Assembly: GCF_003287285.1 (NCBI RefSeq)
Contig: NZ_QMIG01000004.1
Location: 62,001 to 126,000 of the forward strand
Length of the DNA stretch: 64,000 bases
Source of the DNA: Phytoactinopolyspora halophila
GTDB lineage: Bacteria > Actinomycetota > Actinomycetes > Jiangellales > Jiangellaceae
Direction: 5' to 3'
Shown in pieces: positions 37,941 through 47,427 of the stretch (positions within the stretch are counted from its first letter, which is position 1; each line of letters opens with the position of its first letter). A program made the position numbers and the translations under genes. Under the pieces are notes generated by a model that was not told where the DNA came from, made no database searches, and saw only the letters and a list, made by a program, of their open reading frames with translations.

Positions 37941-37986
37941 AGAAACCGACATCATCGAGGTGATGACCTCGATGATGTCGGTTTCT
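37941..37986. terminator. Bidirectional terminator between the S9 peptidase gene and hflX
   Basis: The 21-bp arms 37941-37961 and 37966-37986 are perfect reverse complements with a 4-nt loop (GATG). The element lies between two convergent genes, 99 bp after one stop and 68 bp after the other, so it can serve both. The outer arm ends in TTTCT on the plus strand and again on the minus strand. Confidence 0.75.
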
Positions 37987-38053
37987 GCCAACGCGACCCG
38001 ATCAGTTTCCGGCACAGGTCACGCGATGCTCGCGAACGGGATGCCCCGATGGC

Positions 38054-39523
38054 TCACGTGGTGGCGTACGGATCGAGAGCTGCCGCCAGCTGTTCCGGAA
38101 CGCGAGCGCAGATGCGCGTGCCCGCGACGTCATGCTCGACCGAGAGGATCTCGCCAGTCGAGTGCACCTTCGATACGAGCTCGCCCCGATCGTAGGGCAC
38201 CAGGGCCTCGATCTGGACCGGTGGGCGTGGCAGATCTCGCTCGATCGTCTCGCGCAGCTCGTCGATGCCCCGGCCACGGCGGGCCGACACGGCTACCGCG
38301 TGCGGCTCGGTGCGCAGCAGCCGCTCGATGACACCGGGCTCGGCGGCATCGATCTTGTTCACCGCGACGATCTCCGGGACATCGGCGGCGCCCACGTCGG
38401 CCAGGACCTCCCGCACGGCCGCGAGCTGGCTTTCCGGGTCCGGATGGGAACCGTCGACGACGTGCACCAAAACGTTGGCCTCGGCGACCTCTTCCAGTGT
38501 GGATCGGAACGACTCGACGAGTTCGTGTGGCAGGTGCCGGACGAAACCCACCGTGTCCGTGAACGTGTACACCCGGCCGTCCGATGCCTGCGCCCGCCGC
38601 ACCGTCGGGTCAAGCGTGGCGAACAACTCGTCCTCGACCAGAACGCCCGCGCCCGTCAACCGATTGAGCAGCGACGACTTCCCGGCGTTGGTGTATCCGA
38701 CGATGGCAACGGCCGGAACCGCGTGACGCTGGCGGTCGGCGCGTTTGGTCTCCCGGGCCGTACGCATCGCCGCAAGCTCGCGGCGGAGTTTCGCCATGCG
38801 AGCCTGGATCCGCCGCCGGTCAGTTTCGAGCTTGGTTTCACCCGGCCCACGCGTTCCGACGCCGCCGCCCGGGCCTCCAGCCCGGCCACCGGCCTGCCGG
38901 GAGAGGCTGGAACCCCAGCCCCGGAGCCGTTGGGAGAGGTAGTCGAGCTGGGCAAGCTCCACCTGTGCCTTGCCCTCGCGACTTCGGGCATGCTGGGCGA
39001 AGATGTCGAGGATCAGCATCGTACGGTCGACGACCTTCACCTTGATCCGGTCTTCGAGATTCCGTAGCTGCGAAGCCGAGAGCTCGCCATCGCAGATCAC
39101 CGTGTCGGCACCGGTGTCCTGCACGACATCGCGCAGTTCATCGACCTTCCCCGAGCCGATGAACGTGGCCGGGTCGGGCCGGAGCCGACGCTGGACGAGA
39201 CCTTCCAGGACCATCGAGCCAGCGGTTTCCGCGAGTGCGGCGAGCTCGGCAAGCGAGTTCTCGGCGTCGGCGGCCTTGCCATCGGTCCAGACTCCCGCGA
39301 GAACCACACGCTCCAGCCGCAGTTTCCGGTACTCGACTTCGGTGATCTCGTCGAGCTCGGTAGACAGGCCAGCGATGCGGCGCAGCGACTCGCGATGCTC
39401 GCGGTCGATGTCGCTGGCGGTGAGCTCGGTAGCTTCAGCAACGGCTGGCGACGGTTCCAGCGTCTCCGTGCCGGACTGATCGGCGTCGACCTGGGGGGTC
39501 GTCGGTTGTGGGCTCCTGGTCAT
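38054..39523 (-). CDS. hflX: Ribosome-splitting GTPase HflX
   Basis: HflX splits stalled 70S ribosomes during stress. The 489-residue protein has the N-terminal HflX nucleotide-binding region (about 90-200, with PDPATFIGSGKVDELR), a coiled-coil linker with a Gly-rich loop (RAGGPGGGVGTRGPGETKLE, the family signature), and the GTPase domain: G1 GYTNAGKSSL (about residue 281), G3 DTVG, G4 NKID. A longer, variable N-terminal tail is seen. The ATG at 39523 has GAAGGAGC upstream. It follows dapF and a small gene, as in Streptomyces. Confidence 0.95.
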   Translation of the reverse strand: MTRSPQPTTPQVDADQSGTETLEPSPAVAEATELTASDIDREHRESLRRIAGLSTELDEITEVEYRKLRLERVVLAGVWTDGKAADAENSLAELAALAETAGSMVLEGLVQRRLRPDPATFIGSGKVDELRDVVQDTGADTVICDGELSASQLRNLEDRIKVKVVDRTMLILDIFAQHARSREGKAQVELAQLDYLSQRLRGWGSSLSRQAGGRAGGPGGGVGTRGPGETKLETDRRRIQARMAKLRRELAAMRTARETKRADRQRHAVPAVAIVGYTNAGKSSLLNRLTGAGVLVEDELFATLDPTVRRAQASDGRVYTFTDTVGFVRHLPHELVESFRSTLEEVAEANVLVHVVDGSHPDPESQLAAVREVLADVGAADVPEIVAVNKIDAAEPGVIERLLRTEPHAVAVSARRGRGIDELRETIERDLPRPPVQIEALVPYDRGELVSKVHSTGEILSVEHDVAGTRICARVPEQLAAALDPYATT

Positions 39524-39718
39524 GCTCCTTCTTCCGCCCCGCTCCGCGTGCCGGGGCTGTGCGAGAGGTTGTTCTTACAGGATTCAACACACGAACGGTA
39601 CGTGCGCATCCCGACACATCACCCAGAATGGCACGGATCCGCTACGGTGGTCACCTGAATATCCACGCCAATCTCCAGGCGACGACACCGCGTTTCCGTT
39701 GTGACCCCTCGCCGAAAC

Positions 39719-39886
39719 CTAGCTGGCTGACGTGGAGCGGGCGCCCTCCGTCGCAGCTTGCCGCAACGCCGAAACCGCACGGGCGGACGCCGCCCGCCGT
39801 CCGTTGCGTCCCGCGGAACGCCGGCGCGAGCGCAGTGCCGCCGCCACCAGGACGGCCTCTCGCTTTTCCGTCTCGATTCGCAACAT
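39719..39886 (-). CDS. 55-residue basic Ala/Arg-rich protein between dapF and hflX
   Basis: I found this 56-codon frame by hand. It runs from ATG at 39886, with AAGGGGTG upstream, to TAG at 39719-39721. The product starts MLRIETEKREAVLVAAALRS, is rich in Ala, Arg and Ser, and has no membrane segment. It fits snugly in the dapF-hflX gap on the same strand. I do not recognise a domain. It may be a small conserved actinobacterial protein or a chance frame in GC-rich DNA. Confidence 0.4.
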   Translation of the reverse strand: MLRIETEKREAVLVAAALRSRRRSAGRNGRRAASARAVSALRQAATEGARSTSAS

Positions 39887-40041
39887 GTCGTCACCCCTTC
39901 GGCTCTGGTGGCCTTCCCCCGCAGAAAGCCACCTACGACGACGTTCCGGCTGCCGGCACCGCGCTGTAGCGACACCGCAGGCACCCGGTTCTCTTATGTG
40001 TAAAGACGTATCCGGGGCCCGACAAGATGCGGTGATTTACG

Positions 40042-41019
40042 TCACAGAGCGGGTGAGGATCTCGCCGTCCGATCCGGCGCGGGATCCGGATACGTCTTCC
40101 TCACGAAACGCGCATCGAGCGTCACCGTACCGCGCACCCCCAGCTCGGCTGGACCGGTGAGCATGAGCTCGCCATCGGGGCGTTCGGTCACCCGTAGCTG
40201 CCCGCCGGGTACCTGAACGGTGTACGTCCCCTCCCGCGTGCCGTCCCGGCGCATCGCCGCCCAAGCCGCCGCGCACACCCCCGTACCGCATGACCGGGTC
40301 TCCCCCACGCCCCGCTCCCATACGCGCAGGGCGATGTGCCGCTCTCCCACGCGGGCGACGAACTCGACGTTCGCCCCATCCGGGAAGACGTCGCGCGGAC
40401 GCACAGTGGGCACGCTCGTCAGCATGCCCAGCTCAGCCAGCGCTCTCACGTCGTCCACCCGCACGTGCTCGTCGCCGATACCGGCGGCGTCGCCACCTTC
40501 GTCGACGAACACGACGGCGTGAGGGTTCGGCACCGTGACCGCCGTCGCGGGCCAGCTACGCCCGTCCAGCCCGATCGTCGCCTCGACCGAGCCGCCGGTC
40601 AGGGGCACGGCCCTGCCCATTTCGACCGTGAACTGGCCCTCCGGCTCCACGTGAACCACGCGGACGCCGCCACGGGTGGCGATCCGCATCGTGGGCCCGG
40701 CGGCATGTCCGTGATCAAGCAGGTAGCGCGCGAGCACGCGGATACCATTGCCGCACATCTCGGCAACCGAGCCGTCGGCGTTGCGGTAGTCCATGAACCA
40801 CTCGGCCCCGGACTCCTCCGCCAGCCCCGGCATCTCGGCAACGGCGGCGGTACGCACGACACGGATCAGGCCGTCCGCACCGATGCCGGAATGGCGATCC
40901 GTGATCATCCGCACCGTCGGTGGGTCCACCACGCCGTCGGACACGCCGTCGGGATCCGGCACGAGCACGAAGTCGTTCTGCGTGCCATGCCCCTTGACGA
41001 ACTCGACTTGCGCACCCAT
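40042..41019 (-). CDS. dapF: Diaminopimelate epimerase
   Basis: DapF converts LL- to meso-diaminopimelate for lysine and cell-wall synthesis, using two cysteines as acid and base. The 325-residue protein starts VEFVKGHGTQNDFVL and has both catalytic Cys residues, in VAEMCGNGIRVLARY (about residue 88) and GETRSCGTGVCAAAWAA (about 232). The ATG at 41019, preceded by GGAAGGGA, gives the normal N-terminus. It follows miaA by 28 bp. It supplies the substrate used by MurE encoded at 13836-15500. Confidence 0.94.
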   Translation of the reverse strand: MGAQVEFVKGHGTQNDFVLVPDPDGVSDGVVDPPTVRMITDRHSGIGADGLIRVVRTAAVAEMPGLAEESGAEWFMDYRNADGSVAEMCGNGIRVLARYLLDHGHAAGPTMRIATRGGVRVVHVEPEGQFTVEMGRAVPLTGGSVEATIGLDGRSWPATAVTVPNPHAVVFVDEGGDAAGIGDEHVRVDDVRALAELGMLTSVPTVRPRDVFPDGANVEFVARVGERHIALRVWERGVGETRSCGTGVCAAAWAAMRRDGTREGTYTVQVPGGQLRVTERPDGELMLTGPAELGVRGTVTLDARFVRKTYPDPAPDRTARSSPAL

Positions 41020-41047
41020 CGGCGCTACCGTCCCTTCCTCCATGCCA

Positions 41048-41986
41048 TCACGTGTGTGCGGATAGCGCACCGAGGCGGCTCACCACGCGATCCGCCTTCT
41101 CCGTATCCGCCTGCTCGAACGGGACCCACCAGATCCGCTCGTCCTTGCGGAACCACGAATCCTGACGGCGGGCGAATCGCCGTGTGGCCCGCACGGTCTC
41201 GGCCCGGGCGTCCTCCTCGGTGCATTCCCCAGCCAGAAACGCCAGCACCTGCGCATAGCCCAGCGCCCGGCTGGCGGTACGGCCCTGCCGCAGCCCGCGC
41301 GCCTCCAGCTGGCGGACCTCCTCGACCAGGCCGGCCTCCCACATCGCCGCCACGCGCGACTCGATCCGAGCGTCGAGCACGTCGCGCGGCACGTCGATAC
41401 CGACCTGGGTGACATCGTCGTAGACGTGTTCCCGGGGCGGCAGCGACGCCCGGAAGGGCCCGCCGGTCAGCTCGATGACCTCGAGAGCCCGGACAATTCG
41501 CCGGCCGTTGCTGGGCAGGATGGCCGCCGCCGCGTCCGGGTCCCGCTCGGCCAGCCGGGCATGCAGCCGCGCGGCACCCTCACGGGCCAGCTCGTCCTCC
41601 AGCCGGGAGCGGACGCGGGCATCGGTGCCGGGAAAGTCGAAGCGGTCGAGAATCGCACGCACGTAGAGAGCGCTACCTCCGACGACGACGGGCACGACGC
41701 CACCCTTCCGGCACTCGTCGATCGCCGCACGGGCCATGCCCTGGAACTCGGCCACCGTAGCCGGTTCGGTGACGTCGAGGATGTCGAGGAGGTGGTGGGG
41801 AACGCCACCACGCTGTTCCGGCGGCACCTTCGCGGTGCCGATGTCCATGCCGCGATAGATCTGCATCGAGTCGGCGTTGACCACCTCGCCACCCAACCGG
41901 CTGGCCAGTTCGATCGCCAGGCCGCTCTTGCCGGCCGCCGTGGGTCCGACGACGGCAACGATCGGCACTCGATCCGCTACGCTCAT
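41048..41986 (-). CDS. miaA: tRNA dimethylallyltransferase MiaA
   Basis: MiaA adds a dimethylallyl group to A37 of tRNAs reading UNN codons. The 312-residue protein has the P-loop VVGPTAAGKSGLA (about residue 12), NADSMQIYRGMDIGTAK, PHHLLDILD, VGGSALYVRAILD, and C-terminal RQDSWFRKDERI. The ATG at 41986 has GGAGCTG before it. Its partner MiaB (52790-54316) acts on the same base. In related genomes the two genes are close, but here about 10 kb containing the methyl-cycle cassette lies between them. Confidence 0.95.
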   Translation of the reverse strand: MSVADRVPIVAVVGPTAAGKSGLAIELASRLGGEVVNADSMQIYRGMDIGTAKVPPEQRGGVPHHLLDILDVTEPATVAEFQGMARAAIDECRKGGVVPVVVGGSALYVRAILDRFDFPGTDARVRSRLEDELAREGAARLHARLAERDPDAAAAILPSNGRRIVRALEVIELTGGPFRASLPPREHVYDDVTQVGIDVPRDVLDARIESRVAAMWEAGLVEEVRQLEARGLRQGRTASRALGYAQVLAFLAGECTEEDARAETVRATRRFARRQDSWFRKDERIWWVPFEQADTEKADRVVSRLGALSAHT

Positions 41987-42018
41987 CAGCTCCAGTGTCA
42001 CACGCCGACCCGTCACAA

Positions 42019-42068
42019 ACGACGAGTCGCCCCACCATCGCTCGTGCGACAGTGAGGCGACTCGTCGT
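42019..42068 (-). terminator. Hairpin after ahcY (cassette end)
   Basis: A perfect 13-bp stem (42019-42031 with 42056-42068, ACGACGAGTCGCC) with a 24-nt loop lies 67 bp after the ahcY stop and before miaA. It probably ends the methyl-cycle transcript, though no T-run is seen. Confidence 0.6.
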
Positions 42069-42135
42069 GCCTGATACCGGCGAAGCCCGCGTGGCTCGAC
42101 TGGCAGCAGCCGAGACCGCGGGGACAACAGCCGGA

Positions 42136-43617
42136 TCAGTAGCGGTAGTACTCGGGCTTGTACGGGCCCTCAACGTCCACACCGATGTACTCGGCCTGGT
42201 CCTTGCTCATCTTGGTGAGCTTGCCGCCGAGCGCCTCGAGGTGCACCCGGGCGACCTTCTCATCCAGGTGCTTGGGCAGCAAGTACACCTGGTCCGTGCC
42301 GTACTCGCCCTGCTTGGTGAACAGCTCGATCTGCGCGATGGTCTGATCGGAGAACGAGTTCGACATGACGAACGATGGGTGTCCAGTGGCGTTGCCCAGG
42401 TTGAGCAGCCGGCCCTCGGAGAGCACGATGATCGAGTGGCCGTCGGGGAACATCCACTCGTCGACCTGCGGCTTGATGTGGGTGCGCTTGACGCCGGGGT
42501 AGCGCTCGAGCTCGGCGATCTGGATCTCGTTGTCGAAGTGACCGATGTTTCCGACGATCGCCTGGTGCTTCATCTTCGCCATGTGGTCGACCGTGATCAC
42601 GTCCTTGTTACCCGTGGCGGTGATCACGATGTCGGCACGGTCCAGGACGTCGTCCAGCACGGCGACCTCGTACCCGTCCATCGCGGCCTGCAAGGCACAG
42701 ATCGGGTCGATCTCGGTGATGATCACGCGGGCACCCTGACCGCGAAGCGACTCCGCGCTGCCCTTGCCGACGTCACCGTAGCCGCAGACCACGGCGGTCT
42801 TGCCGCCGATGAGCACGTCAGTGGCCCGGTTGATGCCGTCGATGAGCGAATGCCGGCAGCCGTACTTGTTGTCGAACTTGGACTTGGTGACAGCGTCGTT
42901 GACGTTGATCGCCGGGAAGAGCAGCTCGCCAGTCTCCGCCAGGTGGTACAGCCGGTGCACGCCGGTGGTGGTCTCCTCGGTGACACCCTTGATACCCGAC
43001 GCGAGCGTGGTCCACTTCGACGCGTCCTGAGCCAGCGAGGCACGCAGGCGGTCGAGGAAGACCTTGAACTCCTCCGGGTCGTTCTCGTCGGCCGTGGGCA
43101 CCGCACCGGCCTTCTCGAACTCGACCCCCTTGTGCACCAGCAGGGTGGCGTCCCCGCCGTCGTCGAGGATCATGTTCGGCGCCGAGCCCGGCCAGGTCAG
43201 CATCTGCTCGGTGCACCACCAGTACTCCTCCAGCGACTCGCCCTTCCAGGCGAATACCGGAACACCGGCCGGGGACTGCGGCGTGCCGTTCGGGCCCACG
43301 ACGACGGCTGCCGCGGCGTGGTCCTGTGTCGAGAAGATGTTGCAGCTGGCCCAGCGGACTTCCGCGCCCAGCGCCACGAGTGTCTCGATCAACACGGCCG
43401 TCTGGATGGTCATGTGCAGCGAGCCGGAGATCCGGGCGCCCCGCAACGGCTGGGACTCGGCGTACTCGCGCCGCAGAGCCATCAGGCCCGGCATCTCGTG
43501 TTCGGCCAGACGGATCTCGTTGCGGCCGAACTCGGCCAGGGACAGGTCGGCGACGGCAAAGTCCACGCCGTTGAGTGACTGCTTCGGTACGGACGGACTA
43601 AAGGTCGCGGCGGTCAT
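42136..43617 (-). CDS. ahcY: S-adenosylhomocysteine hydrolase
   Basis: AhcY splits S-adenosylhomocysteine into adenosine and homocysteine with tightly bound NAD, removing the inhibitor of methyltransferases. The 493-residue protein has [32 protein letters not shown], the NAD-binding [20 protein letters not shown] (about residue 275) and the C-terminal [10 protein letters not shown] ending. The insert typical of bacterial enzymes is present (about residues 150-195). The ATG at 43617 has GAAGGAGTCATCAG upstream. It lies 146 bp after metH and closes the methyl-cycle cassette. Confidence 0.97.
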   Translation of the reverse strand: MTAATFSPSVPKQSLNGVDFAVADLSLAEFGRNEIRLAEHEMPGLMALRREYAESQPLRGARISGSLHMTIQTAVLIETLVALGAEVRWASCNIFSTQDHAAAAVVVGPNGTPQSPAGVPVFAWKGESLEEYWWCTEQMLTWPGSAPNMILDDGGDATLLVHKGVEFEKAGAVPTADENDPEEFKVFLDRLRASLAQDASKWTTLASGIKGVTEETTTGVHRLYHLAETGELLFPAINVNDAVTKSKFDNKYGCRHSLIDGINRATDVLIGGKTAVVCGYGDVGKGSAESLRGQGARVIITEIDPICALQAAMDGYEVAVLDDVLDRADIVITATGNKDVITVDHMAKMKHQAIVGNIGHFDNEIQIAELERYPGVKRTHIKPQVDEWMFPDGHSIIVLSEGRLLNLGNATGHPSFVMSNSFSDQTIAQIELFTKQGEYGTDQVYLLPKHLDEKVARVHLEALGGKLTKMSKDQAEYIGVDVEGPYKPEYYRY

Positions 43618-43763
43618 CTGATGACTCCTTCGAATACGGTTTTCGGTTCCAGCTTATGGCGTCGAAATCTTCGGGCCGGGGCGCGGCCGGGTGCTGGAGG
43701 GCATCGGTGGAGCCCTCCACGGGCGAAGCCGGTGGTCTCCGGCACGCCGCCCGGCTGCGCTGA

Positions 43764-46700
43764 CTACGTGTTGAAATACTTGGCCTCCGGGTGGTGGACG
43801 ACAAAAGCATCGGTCGACTGTTCGGGATGCAGCTGGTGCTCGTCGGAGAGCTTGACCCCGATCCGGTCGGGCTCGAGCAGCTCGACGATCTTCGTGCGAT
43901 CCTCCAGCTCCGGGCATGCCCCGTAGCCCAGCGAGAACCGCGCGCCGCGGTAGCCCAGGCGGAAGTACTCCTCGATGTCCTCCGGGTCCTCCGCCGAGAC
44001 CGGCACGGAGCCGTTGAAGAGCAGCTCGTCACGCACGCGACGGTGCCAGTACTCGGCCAGCGCCTCGGTGAGCTGCACACCCAGACCGTGCACTTCCAGG
44101 TAGTCGCGGTAGGAGTTGCTCGCGAACAGCTCGTTCGCGAAATCCGCGATCGGCTGGCCCATGGTCACCAGCTGCAACGGCAACACGTCGACGTGGCCGC
44201 GCTCGGCTGCGAGCTCCCGCGTGCGGAAGAAGTCCGCCAGGCACAGCCGCCGGTCGCGGCGCTGGCGCGGGAACGTGAACCGGAGCCGCTCCTTCGCGTC
44301 AGGCTCGGGGCTCTCCAGCACGACGACGGAGTCGCCCTCGGACACGCAGGGGAAATATCCGTAGACCACGGCGGCGTGTGCCAGGACGCCTTCCGTCGTC
44401 AGCCGGTCGATCCAGGAGCGCAAGCGCGGGCGGCCTTCGGTCTCGACGAGCTCCTCGTACGTGGGGCCGTCGCCACCCTTGGTGCCGCGCAGGCCCCACT
44501 GCCCGAAGAACGTGGCACGCTCGTCGAGCATCGTCGAGTAGTCGGCCACGGCCACGCCCTTGACCAGCCGGCTTCCCCAGAACGGCGGTTCGGGGACCGG
44601 CACGTCGGTCTCGACGTCGGAGCGTGCCGGCTGCTCCTCGGGCTCATCCGCGGCGGCTTCACGGGCGGCCGCGATCCGCTTGGACCGCTCCCGGCGGGCC
44701 TTGCGTTCGGCGCGTTTGCGCTGGGCCTCTTCGTCGACCTCCAGCGTCTCGCCCTTCTTGCGGGCCATCACCGTGTCCATGAGCTTCAGGCCCTCGAAGG
44801 CGTCCTTCGCGTAGGAAACCTCGCCCTCGTAGATCTCGGCGAGGTCATCCTCGACGTAGGTCCGGTTGAGGGCGGCACCACCCAGCAGCACCGGCCAGGT
44901 CTCGGCGACCCCCCGGGAGTTCATCTCCTGGAGGTTCTCCTTCATGATCACCGTGGATTTGACGAGCAAGCCGGACATGCCGATCGCGTCGGCCTCGTGC
45001 TCGGTCGCGGCATCCAGGATCGCGTTGATCGGCTGTTTGATCCCGATGTTCACGACGTCGTAGCCGTTGTTGGACAGGATGATGTCCACCAGGTTCTTGC
45101 CGATATCGTGCACGTCGCCCTTGACGGTGGCGAGCACGATCCGGCCCTTGCCCCCGGAATCGTCCTTGTCCATGTGTGGCTCGAGATGCGCCACCGCCGT
45201 CTTCATGACCTCGGCAGCCTGCAGCACGAACGGAAGCTGCATCTGGCCCGAGCCGAACAGGTCACCGACGGTCTTCATGCCAGCAAGCAACGTGTCGTTG
45301 ACGATGTCGAGCGGCTTGCGCTCCTTCATCGCCTCGTCGAGGTCCTCTTCGAGGCCATTGCGCTCGCCATCGACGATCCGCCGTTCCAGCCGCTCGCCCA
45401 GCGGGAGCGCCGCGAGCTCTTCGGCGCGGCTCTGCCGGTTCGAGGACGAACTGGCGCCCTCGAACAGCGCCATGAACTTCTGCAGCGGGTCGTAGTCCTC
45501 GGTACGGCGGTCATACACCAGATCCAGGGCGACCTCGCGCTGCTCGTCCGGGATCCTGGCCATCGGCAGGATCTTCGACGCGTGCACGATCGCCGTAGAC
45601 AGGCCGGCCTGCACGCATTCGTGCAAGAAGACCGAGTTCAGCACCTGCCGGGCAGCGGCGTTCAGCCCGAACGACACGTTGGATACACCCAGTGTCGTCT
45701 GGACGCCCGGGTATTCGGTCGTGAGCTGGCGGATCGCCTCGATCGTCTCGATGGCGTCCCGGCGGACCTCTTCCTGACCCGTCGAGATGGGGAACGTCAG
45801 GGTGTCGACGATGATGTCCTCGACAGCCATGCCCCAGTTCGTGGTGAGGTCCTCGATCAGGCGCCGCGCCACCCGCATCTTCCATTCCGCGGTGCGGGCC
45901 TGCCCGTCCTCGTCGATACACAGGGCAACCACGGAGGCGCCGTGCTCGGAGACGATCTCCATCGCCTTCTGGTAACGCGAGTCCGGGCCAGCGCCGTCCT
46001 CGTAGTTCACCGAGTTGATGACGCACCGGCCGCCGACCCGTTCCAGGCCGGCTTCGATCACGCTCGGCTCGGTGGAGTCCAGCATGATGGGCAACGTCGA
46101 TGCCGTGGCCAGCCGCGATGCGAGCAGGTCCATGTCGGCCACGCCGTCGCGGCCCACGTAGTCGACGCACAGGTCGAGCAGGTGGGCGCCCTCGCGCGTT
46201 TGCGTGCGGGCGATCTCCACGCAGTCATCCCAGCGCTCTTCTGCCATGGCCTCCCGGAAGGCCTTCGAGCCGTTGGCGTTCGTGCGCTCGCCGATCATCA
46301 GGACGGAGGCATCTTGCCGGAAGGGCACCGTCTGGTAGACCGACGACACGCCGGGCTCGGGCTCCGGTGTGCGCTCGGCCGGCTCCAGATCCACGACCTT
46401 CTCGACAACCTTGCGCAGATGCTCCGGTGTGGTACCGCAGCACCCGCCCACCATCCGGGTGCCGAACTCGGTCACGAACTCGGCCAGGGCTCTCGCCAGC
46501 CCGTCCGGATCCAGCGGGTAAACGGCACCGTCCGGGCCGATCTCCGGCAGCCCCGCGTTCGGCATCACCGATATCGGCACGCGGGCGTGCTGCGAAAGGT
46601 ACCGGAGGTGCTCGCTCATCTCCTCGGGGCCGGTCGCGCAATTCATCCCGATCATGTCGATGCCGAGCGGTTCCAGCGCGGTAAGCGCCGCCCCGATCTC

Positions 46701-47309
46701 GCTTCCGACCAGCATGGTCCCGGTCTGCTCGACCGTGACCTGCGCGATGATCGGTACCTTGTGTCCCTCCGCGGCCATGGCCCGCTTCGCGGCGATGACC
46801 GCGGCCTTCGTCTGCAACAGGTCCTGGCTGGTCTCGACCAGAACCACGTCGATGCCGCCGTTGAGCATCCCGCGCACCTGCTCGATGTAGGCGTCGCGGA
46901 TCTCGGCGTACGTGATGTGGCCGAGCGTTGGCAGCTTCGTCCCGGGACCCACTGCCCCGAGCACGAAGCGCGGCTTCTGCGGTGTGGAGTACTCGTCGGC
47001 CGTCTCCCGCGCCAACCGCGCGCCGGCCTCGGCGAGCTCGCGGATGCGGTCCTGGATGTCGTACTCCATCAGGTTCGGCAAGTTCGTGCCGAACGTGTTG
47101 GTCTCGATCAGATCGGACCCGACTTCGAGAAACCCGCGGTGCACCGCGCGGACCGCATCCGGCCGCGTCACGTTGAGGATCTCGTTACAACCTTCGAGCC
47201 CGTCGAAGTCGTCCAGGGTGAGGTCTTGAGCCTGCAGCTGGGTACCCATGGCTCCATCGGCCACGAGCACTCGGCGGCGCAGTTCGCTGAGGAACGCGCT
47301 CTCAGCCAC
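43764..47309 (-). CDS. metH: Cobalamin-dependent methionine synthase
   Basis: MetH remakes methionine from homocysteine with methyltetrahydrofolate and B12. The 1181-residue protein is full length with all four modules: the homocysteine domain (ADGAMGTQLQAQ, zinc Cys in MNCATG and GGCCGTTPEH), the pterin domain (GERTNANGSKAFREAM), the B12 domain with DVHDIGKNLVDIIL (His ligand), and the SAM-binding reactivation domain with RGARFSLGYGACPELEDR. I chose the GTG at 47309 because GAGGAGG lies eight bases upstream. Longer versions run through a hairpin. It follows the kinase gene and precedes ahcY. Confidence 0.96.
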   Translation of the reverse strand: MAESAFLSELRRRVLVADGAMGTQLQAQDLTLDDFDGLEGCNEILNVTRPDAVRAVHRGFLEVGSDLIETNTFGTNLPNLMEYDIQDRIRELAEAGARLARETADEYSTPQKPRFVLGAVGPGTKLPTLGHITYAEIRDAYIEQVRGMLNGGIDVVLVETSQDLLQTKAAVIAAKRAMAAEGHKVPIIAQVTVEQTGTMLVGSEIGAALTALEPLGIDMIGMNCATGPEEMSEHLRYLSQHARVPISVMPNAGLPEIGPDGAVYPLDPDGLARALAEFVTEFGTRMVGGCCGTTPEHLRKVVEKVVDLEPAERTPEPEPGVSSVYQTVPFRQDASVLMIGERTNANGSKAFREAMAEERWDDCVEIARTQTREGAHLLDLCVDYVGRDGVADMDLLASRLATASTLPIMLDSTEPSVIEAGLERVGGRCVINSVNYEDGAGPDSRYQKAMEIVSEHGASVVALCIDEDGQARTAEWKMRVARRLIEDLTTNWGMAVEDIIVDTLTFPISTGQEEVRRDAIETIEAIRQLTTEYPGVQTTLGVSNVSFGLNAAARQVLNSVFLHECVQAGLSTAIVHASKILPMARIPDEQREVALDLVYDRRTEDYDPLQKFMALFEGASSSSNRQSRAEELAALPLGERLERRIVDGERNGLEEDLDEAMKERKPLDIVNDTLLAGMKTVGDLFGSGQMQLPFVLQAAEVMKTAVAHLEPHMDKDDSGGKGRIVLATVKGDVHDIGKNLVDIILSNNGYDVVNIGIKQPINAILDAATEHEADAIGMSGLLVKSTVIMKENLQEMNSRGVAETWPVLLGGAALNRTYVEDDLAEIYEGEVSYAKDAFEGLKLMDTVMARKKGETLEVDEEAQRKRAERKARRERSKRIAAAREAAADEPEEQPARSDVETDVPVPEPPFWGSRLVKGVAVADYSTMLDERATFFGQWGLRGTKGGDGPTYEELVETEGRPRLRSWIDRLTTEGVLAHAAVVYGYFPCVSEGDSVVVLESPEPDAKERLRFTFPRQRRDRRLCLADFFRTRELAAERGHVDVLPLQLVTMGQPIADFANELFASNSYRDYLEVHGLGVQLTEALAEYWHRRVRDELLFNGSVPVSAEDPEDIEEYFRLGYRGARFSLGYGACPELEDRTKIVELLEPDRIGVKLSDEHQLHPEQSTDAFVVHHPEAKYFNT

Positions 47310-47379
47310 ACCGCTCACCTCCTCATTCTGTATTGTCACTCTCGGTCCCTCGCTCATCATCGTCGTATCCAGATACCGA

Positions 47380-47420
47380 TCAGGGGATTGCCGCCACAGG
47401 GGGCGACGGCAATCCCCTGA
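47380..47420 (-). terminator. Hairpin in the leader between the kinase gene and metH
   Basis: The 14-bp arms 47380-47393 and 47407-47420 (TCAGGGGATTGCCG and complement) are perfect, with a 13-nt loop. The hairpin starts 8 bp after the kinase stop and ends 71 bp before the metH start. Lacking a T-run, it may be an attenuator or mRNA-processing site that sets metH output. Confidence 0.5.
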
Positions 47421-47427
47421 CGGCACG

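Noticed and set aside
39619-39984. 121-codon minus-strand open frame between dapF and hflX
   Set aside because: It shows no domain. The shorter frame at 39719-39886 in another phase has a better ribosome binding site and composition.
43618-43763. Riboswitch or terminator between metH and ahcY
   Set aside because: Only a weak 7-bp stem (TGGAGGG with CCCTCCA) is visible and the SAH riboswitch core is absent.
43791-47420. 1209-codon open frame antisense to metH
   Set aside because: The metH product is full length with all its motifs. The antisense frame is a GC-rich shadow with no recognisable domain.
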